Shown: positions 26,680-37,617, counted from the stretch's first letter. The stretch: 64,000 nucleotides of DNA from Meiothermus cerbereus DSM 11376 (GCF_000620065.1 NZ_JHVI01000012.1:42474-106473), one strand, 5' to 3'. Program-made: numbers and translations. The notes: generated by a model not told the origin, from the sequence alone.

Positions 26680-27165
26680 TTATTTGCCCGTCTTTTCGGC
26701 CTGTACCAACCATAAGGCTGCCCCCAGCAGGGCCACTGCCCCGGCATAGAAAAGGAAGTCGAGGGCCGCTTTGGGCGAAAAGGCCTGGGCCTTCTCGAAA
26801 AACTTTACGATCAGAATCATCAGGATGACCTGTCCCAGCTTGGTCTTGAGGTCGCTAAGGCTTTTGACCACAAGCACGTTTTCGAAGCCGCCCTCGGTTC
26901 GCTTAAACCTAACCTCGGCAATAAATAGCTCGTATAGCCCTAAAGCAAAGATGATAAGTACCGAGGCCAGCAAAGCCAGATCCACTGCACCCACCATCAG
27001 GGGAAGGGCTTTTTCCAGGCTGCCCGAGCCCAGCGCCCGCCAGACCTCGAGCCCCGTCTGCACTGCAAAATAGACGGCTCCAGCCAGAAGCCCCACCACC
27101 GGTAAAAGCATCACCCAGCGGGCGTTCCAGAGCACCGTCTGAACCAGTTGTTCGAACCTATTCAA
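26680..27165 (-). CDS. UPF0114 (YqhA-like) membrane protein
   Basis: A 161-residue protein with four hydrophobic segments. The family features NRFEQLVQTVLWNARWVMLLPV at the N-terminus (split here by a helix), ELFIAE and the VKSLSDLKTKLGQVILMILIVKFFE block are clear. Function is unknown for the family. It starts at a TTG overlapping the fba stop (TTGA), so it is the last gene of the Calvin-cycle operon, and a role linked to that operon is worth considering. Confidence 0.8.
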   Translation of the reverse strand: MNRFEQLVQTVLWNARWVMLLPVVGLLAGAVYFAVQTGLEVWRALGSGSLEKALPLMVGAVDLALLASVLIIFALGLYELFIAEVRFKRTEGGFENVLVVKSLSDLKTKLGQVILMILIVKFFEKAQAFSPKAALDFLFYAGAVALLGAALWLVQAEKTGK

Positions 27166-28085
27166 GCCCGCCCCACCGTGCCCATCAGCTCGAATTTTTC
27201 TTTGATGACCTGCTTGAGGTAGTCCCGCCCCTTGCCCAGGATTTTGCGGGGGTCGAACTCCTTGGGGTTGCCCACCACCACCTCGCGGATGCCGGCGGTG
27301 AGGGCCAGGCGCAGGTCGGTGTCGATGTTGATTTTGGCGATACCGTTGGGAATGGCTTTCCTTACGTCTTCGTCGTGGATGCCGGTGGGATCGCCCAGGT
27401 CGGCCCCGGTGGCGGCCATTTTGTCTTTGAGCCACTGCGGCACGCCAGAGGAACCATGCAGCACCAGCGGCAGGGAAACTTTGGCCGCGATCTGCTCGAG
27501 GCGAGCGTGGTCAATGTAAGGCCGTCCCTTGCCCTTGTAGGCCCCGTGAGAGGTGCCGATGGCAATGGCCAGGTAGTCGATCCCGGTGGCCTCGACAAAG
27601 CGCGCGGCTTCGTCGGGGTCGGTGAGGAAAGCGTCCTTGGCGTCAACCACGATGTTGTCCTCGATGCCCTGCAAACGCCCCAGCTCGGCCTCCACGCTGA
27701 CCCCCACCGCGTGGGCTGCCTCCACACACTTTTTGGTCTCGTGTACGTTTTCTTCGAAGGGGTGGTGCGAGGCGTCAATCATCACGCTGGTAAACCCAGC
27801 CCTGAGGGCCTGCAAGACCATCTTGTAGTCGGCCCCGTGGTCGAGGTGCAGCACCACCGGAACACGCACCCGGCTAGCCATATCGCGCACCAGGTTGGAA
27901 AGATTCTCCAGCCCGGCGTATTTGCGGGCCCCATCCGAGACCTGGATGAAGACCGGGGCCTTGAGGGCCTCGGCGGTCTCGAGGATGGCCTGGGTAATCT
28001 CGAGGTTGTTAGTGTTGAAGCTGGGTACGGCGTAACCTTCGCGCCGTGCTTTGTCGAGAACGTCTTTACCTAGAGCCAGCGGCAT
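27162..28085 (-). CDS. fba: Class II fructose-bisphosphate aldolase
   Basis: A 307-residue zinc aldolase: FNTNNLEITQAILETAEAL, LHLDHGADYKMVLQALRAGF (zinc histidine and aspartate), SVEAELGRLQGIEDN, GTSHGAYKG, and LVLHGSSGVPQ. In the Calvin cycle it condenses triose phosphates to fructose 1,6-bisphosphate, and usually also makes sedoheptulose 1,7-bisphosphate. The start overlaps the end of rpe by 20 bp. Confidence 0.95.
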   Translation of the reverse strand: MPLALGKDVLDKARREGYAVPSFNTNNLEITQAILETAEALKAPVFIQVSDGARKYAGLENLSNLVRDMASRVRVPVVLHLDHGADYKMVLQALRAGFTSVMIDASHHPFEENVHETKKCVEAAHAVGVSVEAELGRLQGIEDNIVVDAKDAFLTDPDEAARFVEATGIDYLAIAIGTSHGAYKGKGRPYIDHARLEQIAAKVSLPLVLHGSSGVPQWLKDKMAATGADLGDPTGIHDEDVRKAIPNGIAKINIDTDLRLALTAGIREVVVGNPKEFDPRKILGKGRDYLKQVIKEKFELMGTVGRA

Positions 28086-28740
28086 ATACTTCTCCCATCA
28101 GTTTGTCCATATTTTCGGCCACAGGCCGGTTATTAAACAAGGCGCTGCCCACCACCACCACGTCGGCTCCGGCCCGAAAAACCTCGGCCACATTCTCGGG
28201 CTTGACACCCCCATCCACCTGAATCAGACAAGTCGGGTTCAGGTGCTGGCGCAGGCCGCTAAGCCTGCGGATGCGCTCGGTGCTGGCGGCGATGTACTTC
28301 TGCCCACCAAAGCCAGGGTTCACGCTCATTAGCAGGGCCAGGTCGAGCTCGGGCAGCAGGGGCAGCAGGGCTTCTAAGGGCGTGCCGGGGTTGATGGCCA
28401 GACCGGCCTTCTTGCCCAGCTCCCTGACCTGCTGCACCGCCCGGTGAACGTGGGGGGTAGCCTCAAAGTGCACTGTAATCCAGTCGGCCCCGGCCCGGGC
28501 AAAATCGGCCAGGTAGCGCTCCGGCTCCACAATCATCAGGTGTGCATCTAAGGGCAGCTTGGTGACCTTGCGGATGGCCTCCACCACCAGCGGGCCAAAG
28601 GTCAGGTTGGGCACAAAACGCCCGTCCATCACGTCCAGGTGAATCCAGTCCACCCCCGCGGCCTCGGCCTCCCGGATTTGCTCGCCCAGGCGGGCAAAGT
28701 CGGCGGTCAGGATGGACGGGGCCACCAAGAGTTTAGGCAT
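28066..28740 (-). CDS. rpe: Ribulose-phosphate 3-epimerase
   Basis: A 224-residue TIM-barrel enzyme: VAPSILTADFARLGEQI, WIHLDVMDGRFVPNLTFG, DAHLMIVEP, SVNPGFGGQKYI and QVDGGVKPENVAEV. It interconverts ribulose 5-phosphate and xylulose 5-phosphate in regeneration of RuBP. The ATG at 28740 overlaps the prk end by 8 bp. Confidence 0.95.
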   Translation of the reverse strand: MPKLLVAPSILTADFARLGEQIREAEAAGVDWIHLDVMDGRFVPNLTFGPLVVEAIRKVTKLPLDAHLMIVEPERYLADFARAGADWITVHFEATPHVHRAVQQVRELGKKAGLAINPGTPLEALLPLLPELDLALLMSVNPGFGGQKYIAASTERIRRLSGLRQHLNPTCLIQVDGGVKPENVAEVFRAGADVVVVGSALFNNRPVAENMDKLMGEVYAAGSR

Positions 28741-29701
28741 AGGCCAGGGCTCCTTTCTGGATGGCTTGCTCGCGCATATGTACCAGATAATACGCGATAA
28801 CCAACTGGGTGAGGGCCAGCGGGTAGCTCTGCCCCCCTTTGTCCCAGAAAGTGCCGATGAGTTCTGGGTTGAAGTGTTCGGCGTGCTGGCCGAGCTGCTC
28901 CCAGATAAGCCGCTCAAATACTGCCGCGCGCTCTGGCTCCATACCCCCCGAGATATCCAGGATGTCGGCCTCTTTGCGGGCCTCGAGCCGTATGACCGAG
29001 GGCTCGTCCTCGTAGGCCGAGTGCAGCACCTCGGTCAGGTCGAGCTTGGGCAGGCTGCGCTTGAGGGTGACGCGCACCGAGAGGGTGCTGGGCTTCTCGG
29101 GGTCGTAGCCGGGGGGTCGGTAGAAGCGCACCACGATGTCGGCATACTCCTTCTGCGGCCAGATGAAACTCCGCGAGTCGGGCATCCGCCGCTCGATATC
29201 GGCCACCACCTGCTCGGGGGTGTAGCCGCGTTTGGCCACGTCGCGCTTGACCTTCCACTCCCGGCGCAGGTCTTCCTCGGGGTCGAGGTACACCTTCAGG
29301 TGGTAGCGCTCGCGCATGGGCTGAGAGAACAGGGTGAGCAGGCCCTCGAGTACCACGGCCCGGGGAATATGCCGGTTGCCCTCGGCGATGGGCCGGGGGG
29401 CCGGAATGTACAGCGGTGGGTCGAAGGTGCCGGTGGCGTGGTTGTACACCGGCTTCAAGATGGGCTCGCCCAGCGACAGCAGCCGCACGTGCTGTTCCAT
29501 GATGTCCATGTAGTTGCACTCGGGGTTGAGCGGGGTGATTTTGAGCTCCGCCCGTTGCTTGCGGTCGTACTTGTGGTAGTCGTCTACGCAGATGTTAGTG
29601 GTGCGCTCCTGCCCCAGCAAGCGGGCAATACCGCTGCTGATTGTGGTCTTGCCCACCCCTGAGTCGCCTGCGATGCCCAGCATAAAGGGTCTATGGGGCA
29701 T
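28733..29701 (-). CDS. prk: Phosphoribulokinase
   Basis: A 322-residue P-loop kinase with GDSGVGKTT at 12-20, [10 protein letters not shown], and the [24 protein letters not shown] block. It uses ATP to phosphorylate ribulose 5-phosphate to RuBP, the RuBisCO substrate. Together with cbbL this marks a true Calvin cycle as opposed to a nucleotide-salvage RuBisCO pathway. Its start overlaps cbbX by 11 bp and its end overlaps rpe. Confidence 0.93.
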   Translation of the reverse strand: MPHRPFMLGIAGDSGVGKTTISSGIARLLGQERTTNICVDDYHKYDRKQRAELKITPLNPECNYMDIMEQHVRLLSLGEPILKPVYNHATGTFDPPLYIPAPRPIAEGNRHIPRAVVLEGLLTLFSQPMRERYHLKVYLDPEEDLRREWKVKRDVAKRGYTPEQVVADIERRMPDSRSFIWPQKEYADIVVRFYRPPGYDPEKPSTLSVRVTLKRSLPKLDLTEVLHSAYEDEPSVIRLEARKEADILDISGGMEPERAAVFERLIWEQLGQHAEHFNPELIGTFWDKGGQSYPLALTQLVIAYYLVHMREQAIQKGALAYA

Positions 29702-30602
29702 GTTCCCCTCCTTTCTCTAACTCCTGACACTCCTGGAATACCCGGCTGGCCCGGATGTCGCTCTCTTCGATGCGGCGCAGGTCATCGGTAGAAACCTGCC
29801 CTCCCCGTTCGAACAGGCGACGGGCCTGGCGCAGTTTGAAGCGGTCGATGGCGTTGCGGATGCTACGGGCATTGGCGAAGTTGGGCAGCCGCATCCGGCA
29901 GGTCACGTACTCGGAGAAAGCCTGCGTTGCAGCTTCATCCAGGTAATAGTTCTGCTCGGCAAGCATGAGTTGTCCGATGGCCACGAGTTCGTCGTGGGAA
30001 TAGTCGGGAAACTGGATGTGGTGGGCAATGCGCGAACGCATGCCGGGGTTCAAACTGAAGAACTGCTCCATCTTGTCGGCGTAGCCTGCCAGCACCACCA
30101 CCAGGTCTTCGCGCTGGTTTTCCATCACCTGCAGCAGGATTTCGATGGTTTCCTGGCCGTAGTCACGTTCGTTCTCCGAACGGTACAGGCTATAGGCCTC
30201 GTCAATGAACAGCACCCCACCCATGGCCCGCTTTAGCACTTCCTTGGTTTTGGGTGCGGTATGGCCGATGTACTGGCCCACCAGGTCGTCGCGGCTGGCC
30301 ACCACCAGGTGGTCGCGCCGGATGTAGCCCAGGCGGTTCAGGATGGTGGCCATGCGCATGGCGACGGTGGTCTTGCCGGTACCGGGGTTGCCGGTAAAGG
30401 CCATGTGCAGCACCGGGCGCGAACCCCCCAGGCCCAGCTCGCGCCGCAGCTTGTCCACCACCAGGTAGGCTGCAATCTCACGGATGCGCCCTTTGACCGG
30501 CGCCAGGCCAATCAGTTCCCGGTCGAGCCGCTCCAACACCTCGGGCACCCCGGTTTCCTGGAGCAGGGTCTTAAGGTCGGCGCCGCGCTGGGTCTCGGTC
30601 AT
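29691..30602 (-). CDS. cbbX: CbbX red-type RuBisCO activase
   Basis: A 303-residue AAA+ protein: Walker [10 protein letters not shown] at 71-79, pore-loop YIGHTAP at 111-117, Walker [10 protein letters not shown] at 131-139, and arginine-rich sensor region [11 protein letters not shown]. CbbX pulls on the large-subunit C-terminus of red-type RuBisCO to remove inhibitory sugar phosphates. Its presence right after cbbLS supports the red-type assignment. Confidence 0.95.
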   Translation of the reverse strand: MTETQRGADLKTLLQETGVPEVLERLDRELIGLAPVKGRIREIAAYLVVDKLRRELGLGGSRPVLHMAFTGNPGTGKTTVAMRMATILNRLGYIRRDHLVVASRDDLVGQYIGHTAPKTKEVLKRAMGGVLFIDEAYSLYRSENERDYGQETIEILLQVMENQREDLVVVLAGYADKMEQFFSLNPGMRSRIAHHIQFPDYSHDELVAIGQLMLAEQNYYLDEAATQAFSEYVTCRMRLPNFANARSIRNAIDRFKLRQARRLFERGGQVSTDDLRRIEESDIRASRVFQECQELEKGGEHAP

Positions 30603-30613
30603 GGTAGGCCTCG

Positions 30614-31036
30614 CTAGTAGCGTTCGCCGGCAGGTTTATCGGTGGCGTAGGGCTCGAGGCCGTACTTCTGCACCCGCCCGTCCGACCACAGGGTGCGCTT
30701 CAGGCGGAAGCCGGGGTCGTCCTGGGTGGGCCGGTGGGCGATAAAGCTCACCCGCTGGGCCTGCCACATGGGGCTGGGGTCAAAGCCGTTGATCTTGATG
30801 TAGTGATTGGGAAAGGCCTCGCGGCACTTCCTGAACTCGAGCATGGCCCCAGCCGCATCCTTGAGGTCGAACATGGGCAGGCCCCACATCAGCCAGTAGG
30901 TGTTGTAGGGATGGGGGTCGTCGGTGTACTCGATGGAGACCGACCAGCCGTTGCGCAGGATGTAATCAATTTGCCGTTCGATCTGCTCGTCGGTCAGGTC
31001 GGGCAGGAAGGAAAAAGTTCCCTGGTGGATACGCAT
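30614..31036 (-). CDS. cbbS: RuBisCO small subunit (red type)
   Basis: A 140-residue small subunit: [33 protein letters not shown] and the extended C-terminal hairpin ([19 protein letters not shown]) that is typical of form IC/ID enzymes. The green-type YYDGRYWTMWK motif is absent. It follows cbbL by 19 bp with an AAGGAGG site. Confidence 0.95.
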   Translation of the reverse strand: MRIHQGTFSFLPDLTDEQIERQIDYILRNGWSVSIEYTDDPHPYNTYWLMWGLPMFDLKDAAGAMLEFRKCREAFPNHYIKINGFDPSPMWQAQRVSFIAHRPTQDDPGFRLKRTLWSDGRVQKYGLEPYATDKPAGERY

Positions 31037-31055
31037 AAAGCCTCCTTATCTGGTG

Positions 31056-32510
<1,455 letters not shown>

Positions 32511-33500
32511 TTAGTACAGCTCTCCACTAATCGCCCGTAGTTTTTCCAGGCGGTGGTACGACTCGATGTAGCGCAAGGTGCCGGTGTGGCCGCGGATCAC
32601 CAGGCTGTGGGTGATGGCGTGTTGGTCGCGGTAGCGCACCCCACGCAAAAACTGCCCATCGGTGATGCCGGTGGCCGCAAAGTGGGTGTCCTCGGCCGGG
32701 CAGAGCTCCTCGAGGGTGTAAACCCGCTGGGAGCTGTATTCACTGTTGACCAGGGCCCAGCGCTCCTCTTCGCTCTGGGGGTCGAGCCGCATCTGCATGC
32801 CCCCACCCAGGGCCTTTACCGCCACCGCTGCTATGACTCCTTCTGGCGTGCCGCCGGTGCCCATCAACACATCTACTCCGGTATCGGGCAACACCGCCGC
32901 CAAGGCCCCGGCCACGTCGCCATCGGTGTGCAGGCTGACCCTTGCCCCGGCGTAGCGAATCTGGTCAATAAGCCGGGCATGGCGGGGTTTGTCCAGCACA
33001 AACACCGTGAGTTCGCGCACCCGCTTGCCCAGGGCTTTGGCTATTGAGCGCAGGTTCTCTTCCGGGCTAGACGCCAGGTTGATCGCCTCGCGGGCCTCTG
33101 GCCCCACCACCAGCTTGGCTGCGTAAAAACCAGGGCCGGGATTGAACAGCCCGCCCTTTTCAGCGGCTGCAATCACACTTATAGCCCCAGACCGCCCGTG
33201 GGCTACCAACCGGGTGCCTTCGATGGGATCCACAGCCAGCTCGGTATCGGGGCCTTCGCCGGTGCCCAGCTCTTCCCCGTTGTAGAGCATGGGGGCCTTG
33301 TCCTTTTCGCCCTCACCGATGACCACCTTTGCCCGCATGGGAATCGTGCCCAGCAACAGGCGCATGGCATCTACTGCGGCCTGATCGCCATCGTTCTTGT
33401 TGCCCAGCCCTACCCAGCGGGCCGCAGCCAGGGCGGCGGCCTCGGTGCTGCGCAACAGATCAAGGGAGAGGTTGCGCGTAGGGCGTTCTATGGAAATCAC
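32511..33500 (-). CDS. glpX: Class II fructose-1,6-bisphosphatase (GlpX type)
   Basis: A 329-residue phosphatase: GEGEKDKAPMLYNGE, VDPIEGTRL (metal ligands) and GTGGTPEGVIAA. In cyanobacteria the same family acts on both fructose and sedoheptulose bisphosphates; as no separate SBPase is present here, a dual role is likely. It begins at GTG 33500 after AAAGGAGGTG and leads the Calvin operon. Confidence 0.93.
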   Translation of the reverse strand: MISIERPTRNLSLDLLRSTEAAALAAARWVGLGNKNDGDQAAVDAMRLLLGTIPMRAKVVIGEGEKDKAPMLYNGEELGTGEGPDTELAVDPIEGTRLVAHGRSGAISVIAAAEKGGLFNPGPGFYAAKLVVGPEAREAINLASSPEENLRSIAKALGKRVRELTVFVLDKPRHARLIDQIRYAGARVSLHTDGDVAGALAAVLPDTGVDVLMGTGGTPEGVIAAVAVKALGGGMQMRLDPQSEEERWALVNSEYSSQRVYTLEELCPAEDTHFAATGITDGQFLRGVRYRDQHAITHSLVIRGHTGTLRYIESYHRLEKLRAISGELY

Positions 33501-33524
33501 GTTGCACCTCCTTTGGTAGACCCC

Positions 33525-33553
33525 AGGGTAGGCATTTGTGACAAATAGTGCAA
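33525..33553 (-). promoter_or_regulatory. Promoter of the Calvin-cycle operon
   Basis: On the minus strand TTGCAC (33553-33548) and TACCCT (33530-33525) are 17 bp apart. The spacer contains the palindrome TTTGTGACAAA (33535-33545), a possible CbbR contact site. Confidence 0.6.
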
Positions 33554-33565
33554 GTTTGCATTTTG

Positions 33566-33578
33566 ATTATTTGATAAT
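33566..33578. promoter_or_regulatory. Candidate CbbR operator
   Basis: ATTATTTGATAAT is a 13-bp palindrome (arms ATTAT/ATAAT) just upstream of the cbbR start, in the shared regulatory region. Its size and AT-rich ends fit LysR-type sites. Confidence 0.5.
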
Positions 33579-33586
33579 ATCTACTT

Positions 33587-34480
33587 ATGATTGAACGACG
33601 CCCCTTCCCCAACCCCCAGGCCTTGCGGGTGTTTTTGTGTGTGGTGCAGGAGGGCAGCGTGGGCCGCGCCGCCCTGAGCCTGGGCATGACCCAGCCGGGG
33701 GTGAGCCAGCACCTGCGGGCCTTAGAGCAGCAGGTGGGCCGTCCGCTGTTTCATCGGCAGGGCCGTCGGCTGGTGCTCAGTAAGACCGGGCAGGACTTGC
33801 TGCCCGAGGCCCGGCGGGCCGTTCAGGCCCTGGAGGAGTTTGTGCAGGCCGCCCAGGCCCTGCATCGCCTCGAGCGCGGTCGGGTAGAGTTGGGGGCCTC
33901 GACCACCATGGCGGTGTATGTACTGCCTCGCTACCTGACCGAGTTCAAGCGGCTCTACCCCGATATCCGCATCAAGTTGGAGAGCGGCAGCTCGGAGCGG
34001 CTGACCCAGCGGCTTTTACAAGGGGAGATCGAGCTGGCGGTGGTGGAGGCAGTGGAGCACCTCGAGGGCTTCGAGCGGCAGCTTTTCTACGAGGACGAGC
34101 TGGTGGTCATCGTACCCCCCGAGCACCCCTGGGCCAAAAAGGAAGAGGTGGCCCCCGAGCTTTTGGCCGAAGTGCCCCTCATTGTGCGGGAACCGGGGGC
34201 CATGACCTTCCGGGTGTTGGGGTCGGCTTTGGAGCAGGCCGGCCTCGAGGTCAACCCGGTCTTTTACACCGACAACCACGAGGTCACCAAGCGGCTGGTG
34301 CTCGAGGGGGCCGGGGTGGGCATCGTCTCGAACGTGGTGGTGCGGCCCAACGTCAAGGTGGGCAACCTGCGGGCCTTGCGCATCAAGGGCATGGAGCTAC
34401 GGCGGCTTTTCTGGCTGTTTTATCCCCGCGAGGCAGGCAACCCCGCCGCCGAGGCGCTAAGAAACATGCTGGTTTCCTGA
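33587..34480 (+). CDS. cbbR: CbbR-like LysR regulator
   Basis: A 297-residue LysR protein: helix-turn-helix about 12-68 (GRAALSLGMTQPGVSQHLRAL) and an effector domain from about 93. It is divergent from the Calvin operon with 86 bp between, which is the classic cbbR arrangement. Effectors in other bacteria are RuBP, PEP or NADPH. Its stop lies 9 bp from the end of a converging gene. Confidence 0.87.
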   Translation: MIERRPFPNPQALRVFLCVVQEGSVGRAALSLGMTQPGVSQHLRALEQQVGRPLFHRQGRRLVLSKTGQDLLPEARRAVQALEEFVQAAQALHRLERGRVELGASTTMAVYVLPRYLTEFKRLYPDIRIKLESGSSERLTQRLLQGEIELAVVEAVEHLEGFERQLFYEDELVVIVPPEHPWAKKEEVAPELLAEVPLIVREPGAMTFRVLGSALEQAGLEVNPVFYTDNHEVTKRLVLEGAGVGIVSNVVVRPNVKVGNLRALRIKGMELRRLFWLFYPREAGNPAAEALRNMLVS

Positions 34481-34489
34481 GGACTGGCG

Positions 34490-35548
34490 CTAGCGGCTTT
34501 TTTCCGGGCAGGCCTCGAGCCGGCCCTCAAAAGGCACGGGCGGGGGCAAGGGCTGCCAGACCGAGCGCACCTGCTCCATTCGCCAATTTAGGGGCATGGG
34601 CCTCAGAACAAGGGGCTCCTTGCGGTACTGTAGCCGCAGGCCCGGTGCGCTGCCGCGGGTAATCCAGCCCTGGCCCTCGGGGCTGTAGCCGTAGCTGAAG
34701 CCCACCGCACGGGGCCCCTGGGGCTCCAAAAAACGTAGCGAACCCAGCCCCGGCCCCAAGGCCAACGCCCGCCCAGGCTCCATCCACAAACCGCGCCGCT
34801 CACCCTCTACCTCGGCCTCGCCCACTAGCACCCGACCCCTGGGATAGTCGCGCCACATGCGAAAATAGTCGAACCCCGGCCTGCGCCATAGCTCGGCTAA
34901 AGCAGTATCCGGCCAGAGCAAAAACCCCTCCGAATCGCCCGCTTGTTCGGCCCGTCCCACCGCCAGCCCAGCCCCCACATAGCGCAGATAGTCGTTGCCC
35001 GGAAGGTTGCTGCGCCAGGCCTGCTTTGGCCTTCCCTCTAGGTCGAGCTGCATCCAAAAAGCATCGAACCCACCCGGCCCCGTCGTTCGCCCCACCACCC
35101 ATAGACCCTTTGCGCTGCGAAAACTGCTGTAAGCGTAAGCATCGCCCGCTGCGGGATATACCCAGCTTCTTTGGTCTGCTAACCGCAGCACCCAGACATC
35201 CCAGTCGGGCCTGCGCAACCCGCCCACGGCGTATACCCCATCGGTAGACCAGAGCAAGCCCTTACCCATGCGGTAGGCGGCCCTGGGCTGCCCCTGCCCA
35301 TCCAGCCCCACCACCAGGCCCGCCTCACCGCTAAAACCCACCGCCACCCAGCCGTCGGGGCTTTTGGCCAGGCCGTACAACCCTTCGTCGCTATCGGCCA
35401 AGCCCAGGGTGTAGGCACCCTTCGGTGTCACGACCAGGGCCTCCAGCCGACGCCCCTCCACCCAGGCCCGCCCCACCCATAGGCCATCCACCCCCGCAAA
35501 CAACGCGCTGTTGTACAGCGTGGCCAGCACCAGACAGGCCGCCAGCAT
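34490..35548 (-). CDS. Exported protein of unknown function, possibly beta-propeller
   Basis: A 352-residue protein with a short signal or anchor (MLAACLVLATLYNSALFAG). The rest has repeated strands with the pattern G-hydrophobic-W/Y-V-G (AKSPDGWVAVGFSG, GLWVVGRTTGPGG, GRVLVGEAEVEG), which suggests a beta-propeller. I do not recognise a family. It follows the DUF3422 gene by 9 bp on the same strand, so the two are probably co-expressed. Confidence 0.65.
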   Translation of the reverse strand: MLAACLVLATLYNSALFAGVDGLWVGRAWVEGRRLEALVVTPKGAYTLGLADSDEGLYGLAKSPDGWVAVGFSGEAGLVVGLDGQGQPRAAYRMGKGLLWSTDGVYAVGGLRRPDWDVWVLRLADQRSWVYPAAGDAYAYSSFRSAKGLWVVGRTTGPGGFDAFWMQLDLEGRPKQAWRSNLPGNDYLRYVGAGLAVGRAEQAGDSEGFLLWPDTALAELWRRPGFDYFRMWRDYPRGRVLVGEAEVEGERRGLWMEPGRALALGPGLGSLRFLEPQGPRAVGFSYGYSPEGQGWITRGSAPGLRLQYRKEPLVLRPMPLNWRMEQVRSVWQPLPPPVPFEGRLEACPEKSR

Positions 35549-35557
35549 AACCCGTGG

Positions 35558-36919
35558 CTACTCCGGCCGCTGGGGCGGGCGGGGCTGAGACTCATGCTGC
35601 GAAGCCAGAAGCCGGCGGTGAATCTGACGGGTGAGCCACCAGACCCCGAGCATCACCGGCGGAATGGCCAGCCCCACCGCCAACTCGGGCGAGATGGGCA
35701 GGCCGGCTTCTTTGCCCGCTTTGAAGAGGTAGTACAGAAGGCCCACCACATAGTAGGAGATGGCCGCAATGGAGAGGCCCTCCACGGTGCGCTGGAGCTG
35801 GTACTGCATTTCCTGGCCGCGCTTGAGCTTGTGCAGTAGCTCCTGGTTCTGGGTCTCGAGGGCAATGTCTACGCGGGTACGCAACAGGGCCCCGGCCCGC
35901 TCGATGCGCTGGGAGAGGGCGGCCAGGCGCTGGGCGGTAGATTCCACCGTGGCCATGGCCGGGCTGAAGCGGCGCTGCAAAAACTCGCCGATGGTCTGGG
36001 TGCCAGGGATGGGGGCCTCGCGCAGCTCGGCCAGGCGGGCCTTAACCAGGGCGTGGTAGGCCGCGGTGGCGCTGAAGCGGTAGCCGTGCTCGGCCATGGC
36101 GTGCTCCACCCGGGCGGCCAGGGCCTCGAGCTCGTCCAGCAGCCGGGCATCGGCCTGGTTGGTATCGCGGATGCGGGCGGTAATCTGGGCCAGGGCTTGC
36201 TCCGACTCCAGCAGCATGGGCCGTAAACTTCGGGCCACCGGAAACCCCAACAGGGCCATCATGCGGTAGGCCTCCATCTCCAAAAGCCGGGCGGCAATGC
36301 GGCCCGCCCGGGTCTCGCTGGTTCCGGGAGGCGCCACCACCACCATGCGCTCAAAGCCGCTTTGCCGCAGGCGAAAATCGGTCACAGCGCAGCTATGCCC
36401 ATTCCGGCCCATCACCGAGGCCACCACGCTATGGGCCCCCAGCCAGGGGCGGGCGATGTTCAGGGCCTCCTCTACCGGCCCGTGCAGCAGAATGAGCTTG
36501 ACCGCCGAAAGGGTGCGGCCGGGGATACTGCGCAGCCAGCTCACGTCCACGGCCAGGTGGCCCAGGAGGTCGGCCTCGGGGCTGGCCTCGAGCGCCGGCA
36601 GAGCCTGCACCAGGGTATAGGTGCTGAACTCGGTGTGCCGCTCCCAGCGCAGCGAACCCTCTGGCAGCCGCAGCCGCAGGTAGGTACCTGCAAGCTGGTC
36701 GAGCTCGAGCTCCCCCAGGCCCGAGAGCCGTCGCAGGTGCTCGAGCTCGGCCTCGCGGGAAACCCCCTCGTGCCGCACCGCCACCTGCACCACCAGGGCC
36801 GGCAGACGGATGCGCGGGGTGGGCCGGGCATGCAGCTCGTTGTGAAGCTGAAGGCGCAGGGGGTCATCGGGCGGTAGCACGCCCGCTTCACGGTAAGATT
36901 CAACGCTCGAGTGCACCAT
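35558..36919 (-). CDS. DUF3422-family membrane-anchored protein
   Basis: A 453-residue protein with the DUF3422 opening (LHNELHARPTPRI), a long helical middle, and two C-terminal membrane segments (AAISYYVVGLLYYLF and LAVGLAIPPVMLGVWWL). The function is unknown. ATG 36919 has a GGGAG site; a longer start at 36931 is possible. It lies 115 bp downstream of the small tandem paralogues. Confidence 0.82.
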   Translation of the reverse strand: MVHSSVESYREAGVLPPDDPLRLQLHNELHARPTPRIRLPALVVQVAVRHEGVSREAELEHLRRLSGLGELELDQLAGTYLRLRLPEGSLRWERHTEFSTYTLVQALPALEASPEADLLGHLAVDVSWLRSIPGRTLSAVKLILLHGPVEEALNIARPWLGAHSVVASVMGRNGHSCAVTDFRLRQSGFERMVVVAPPGTSETRAGRIAARLLEMEAYRMMALLGFPVARSLRPMLLESEQALAQITARIRDTNQADARLLDELEALAARVEHAMAEHGYRFSATAAYHALVKARLAELREAPIPGTQTIGEFLQRRFSPAMATVESTAQRLAALSQRIERAGALLRTRVDIALETQNQELLHKLKRGQEMQYQLQRTVEGLSIAAISYYVVGLLYYLFKAGKEAGLPISPELAVGLAIPPVMLGVWWLTRQIHRRLLASQHESQPRPPQRPE

Positions 36920-37034
36920 GCCTGCTCCCATTATGGCTCAACATCGGCCTCACCTAGCCCATGTTCCCCTGACCGCCGCCTTTCGTTCTCTTGTTCGGAT
37001 GAGACGCCAAGGGCCACGGCTATACAAAGCCGCG

Positions 37035-37319
37035 CTAGTCCAGGTCGTTTTGGTAGCTTTCGTAGCCGTTTTCCTCGAGCCAGCGCTTGGCCTCGTAGGG
37101 AGGGCGGAAGGCGCCGGAGTCTTGCGTTGGGCCTTCCAGCCAGTGGGGCCTGGCCCCAGATGGGGGTTCTTGGTTCCAGTAGAAGAAATAAAGCCCCCAG
37201 TAGCCATGCTCGTCTTTGAGCACCAGAAGCTCGCCAAAGCCATCCATCCTCTGCCCGATGGCCTGGCTGCGGGCTGCCTGGTAGGACAACTCATCGTACT
37301 CGCGGGCGGTTGACGACAT
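37035..37319 (-). CDS. Small protein of unknown function, paralogue 2
   Basis: A 94-residue soluble protein without cysteine. It aligns along its last 70 residues with the gene just upstream (37330-37617): both have DG-aromatic-GE-x-LVL, GY-aromatic-GLY, P-x-W-hydrophobic-EGP, PPY and WLE-x-NGY. I know no family. It is in the tkt-comB-cbbY run, 10 bp after paralogue 1, so a Calvin-cycle link is an inference from position. Confidence 0.72.
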   Translation of the reverse strand: MSSTAREYDELSYQAARSQAIGQRMDGFGELLVLKDEHGYWGLYFFYWNQEPPSGARPHWLEGPTQDSGAFRPPYEAKRWLEENGYESYQNDLD

Positions 37320-37329
37320 CCCAAACCTC

Positions 37330-37617
37330 CTACTTGCTCTCGTTGATGAAAAGGTTATAGCCGTTTTGCTCGAGCCAGTGGGCCATCTGGTAGGGAGGCA
37401 AAAAGCCTTTGGGGTCGGCCTGGGGACCTTCCACCCAGTCCGGGGGGTACGAGGGCTGGGGCGCGCACAGACCCAGCACCCCGAACAGGTAGTAAAGCCC
37501 GTAGTAACCACCAGTGCCCTCCAGCACCAGCCCCTCACCATAGCCATCTACCAGCACCTGAAGGGCTTTGGGCTCGGCCTCGGCATAGGGTAGGCGACGG
37601 AAGACCTCAGACGTCAT
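37330..37617 (-). CDS. Small protein of unknown function, paralogue 1
   Basis: A 95-residue soluble protein, 17 bp after cbbY. It shares the block order of paralogue 2: VDGYGEGLVL, GYYGLYYL, PPDWVEGP, FLPPY, HWLEQNGY. Compared with paralogue 2 it has a short insert (GVLGLCAPQPSYP). The aromatic and glycine pattern suggests a small beta fold with a C-terminal helix. No motif for catalysis or DNA binding is seen. Confidence 0.72.
   Translation of the reverse strand: MTSEVFRRLPYAEAEPKALQVLVDGYGEGLVLEGTGGYYGLYYLFGVLGLCAPQPSYPPDWVEGPQADPKGFLPPYQMAHWLEQNGYNLFINESK

Noticed and set aside
27166..27435. N-terminal extension of the UPF0114 gene
   Set aside because: The upstream in-frame sequence is an out-of-frame reading of fba (arginine-rich); the TTG at 27165 overlapping the fba stop is preferred.
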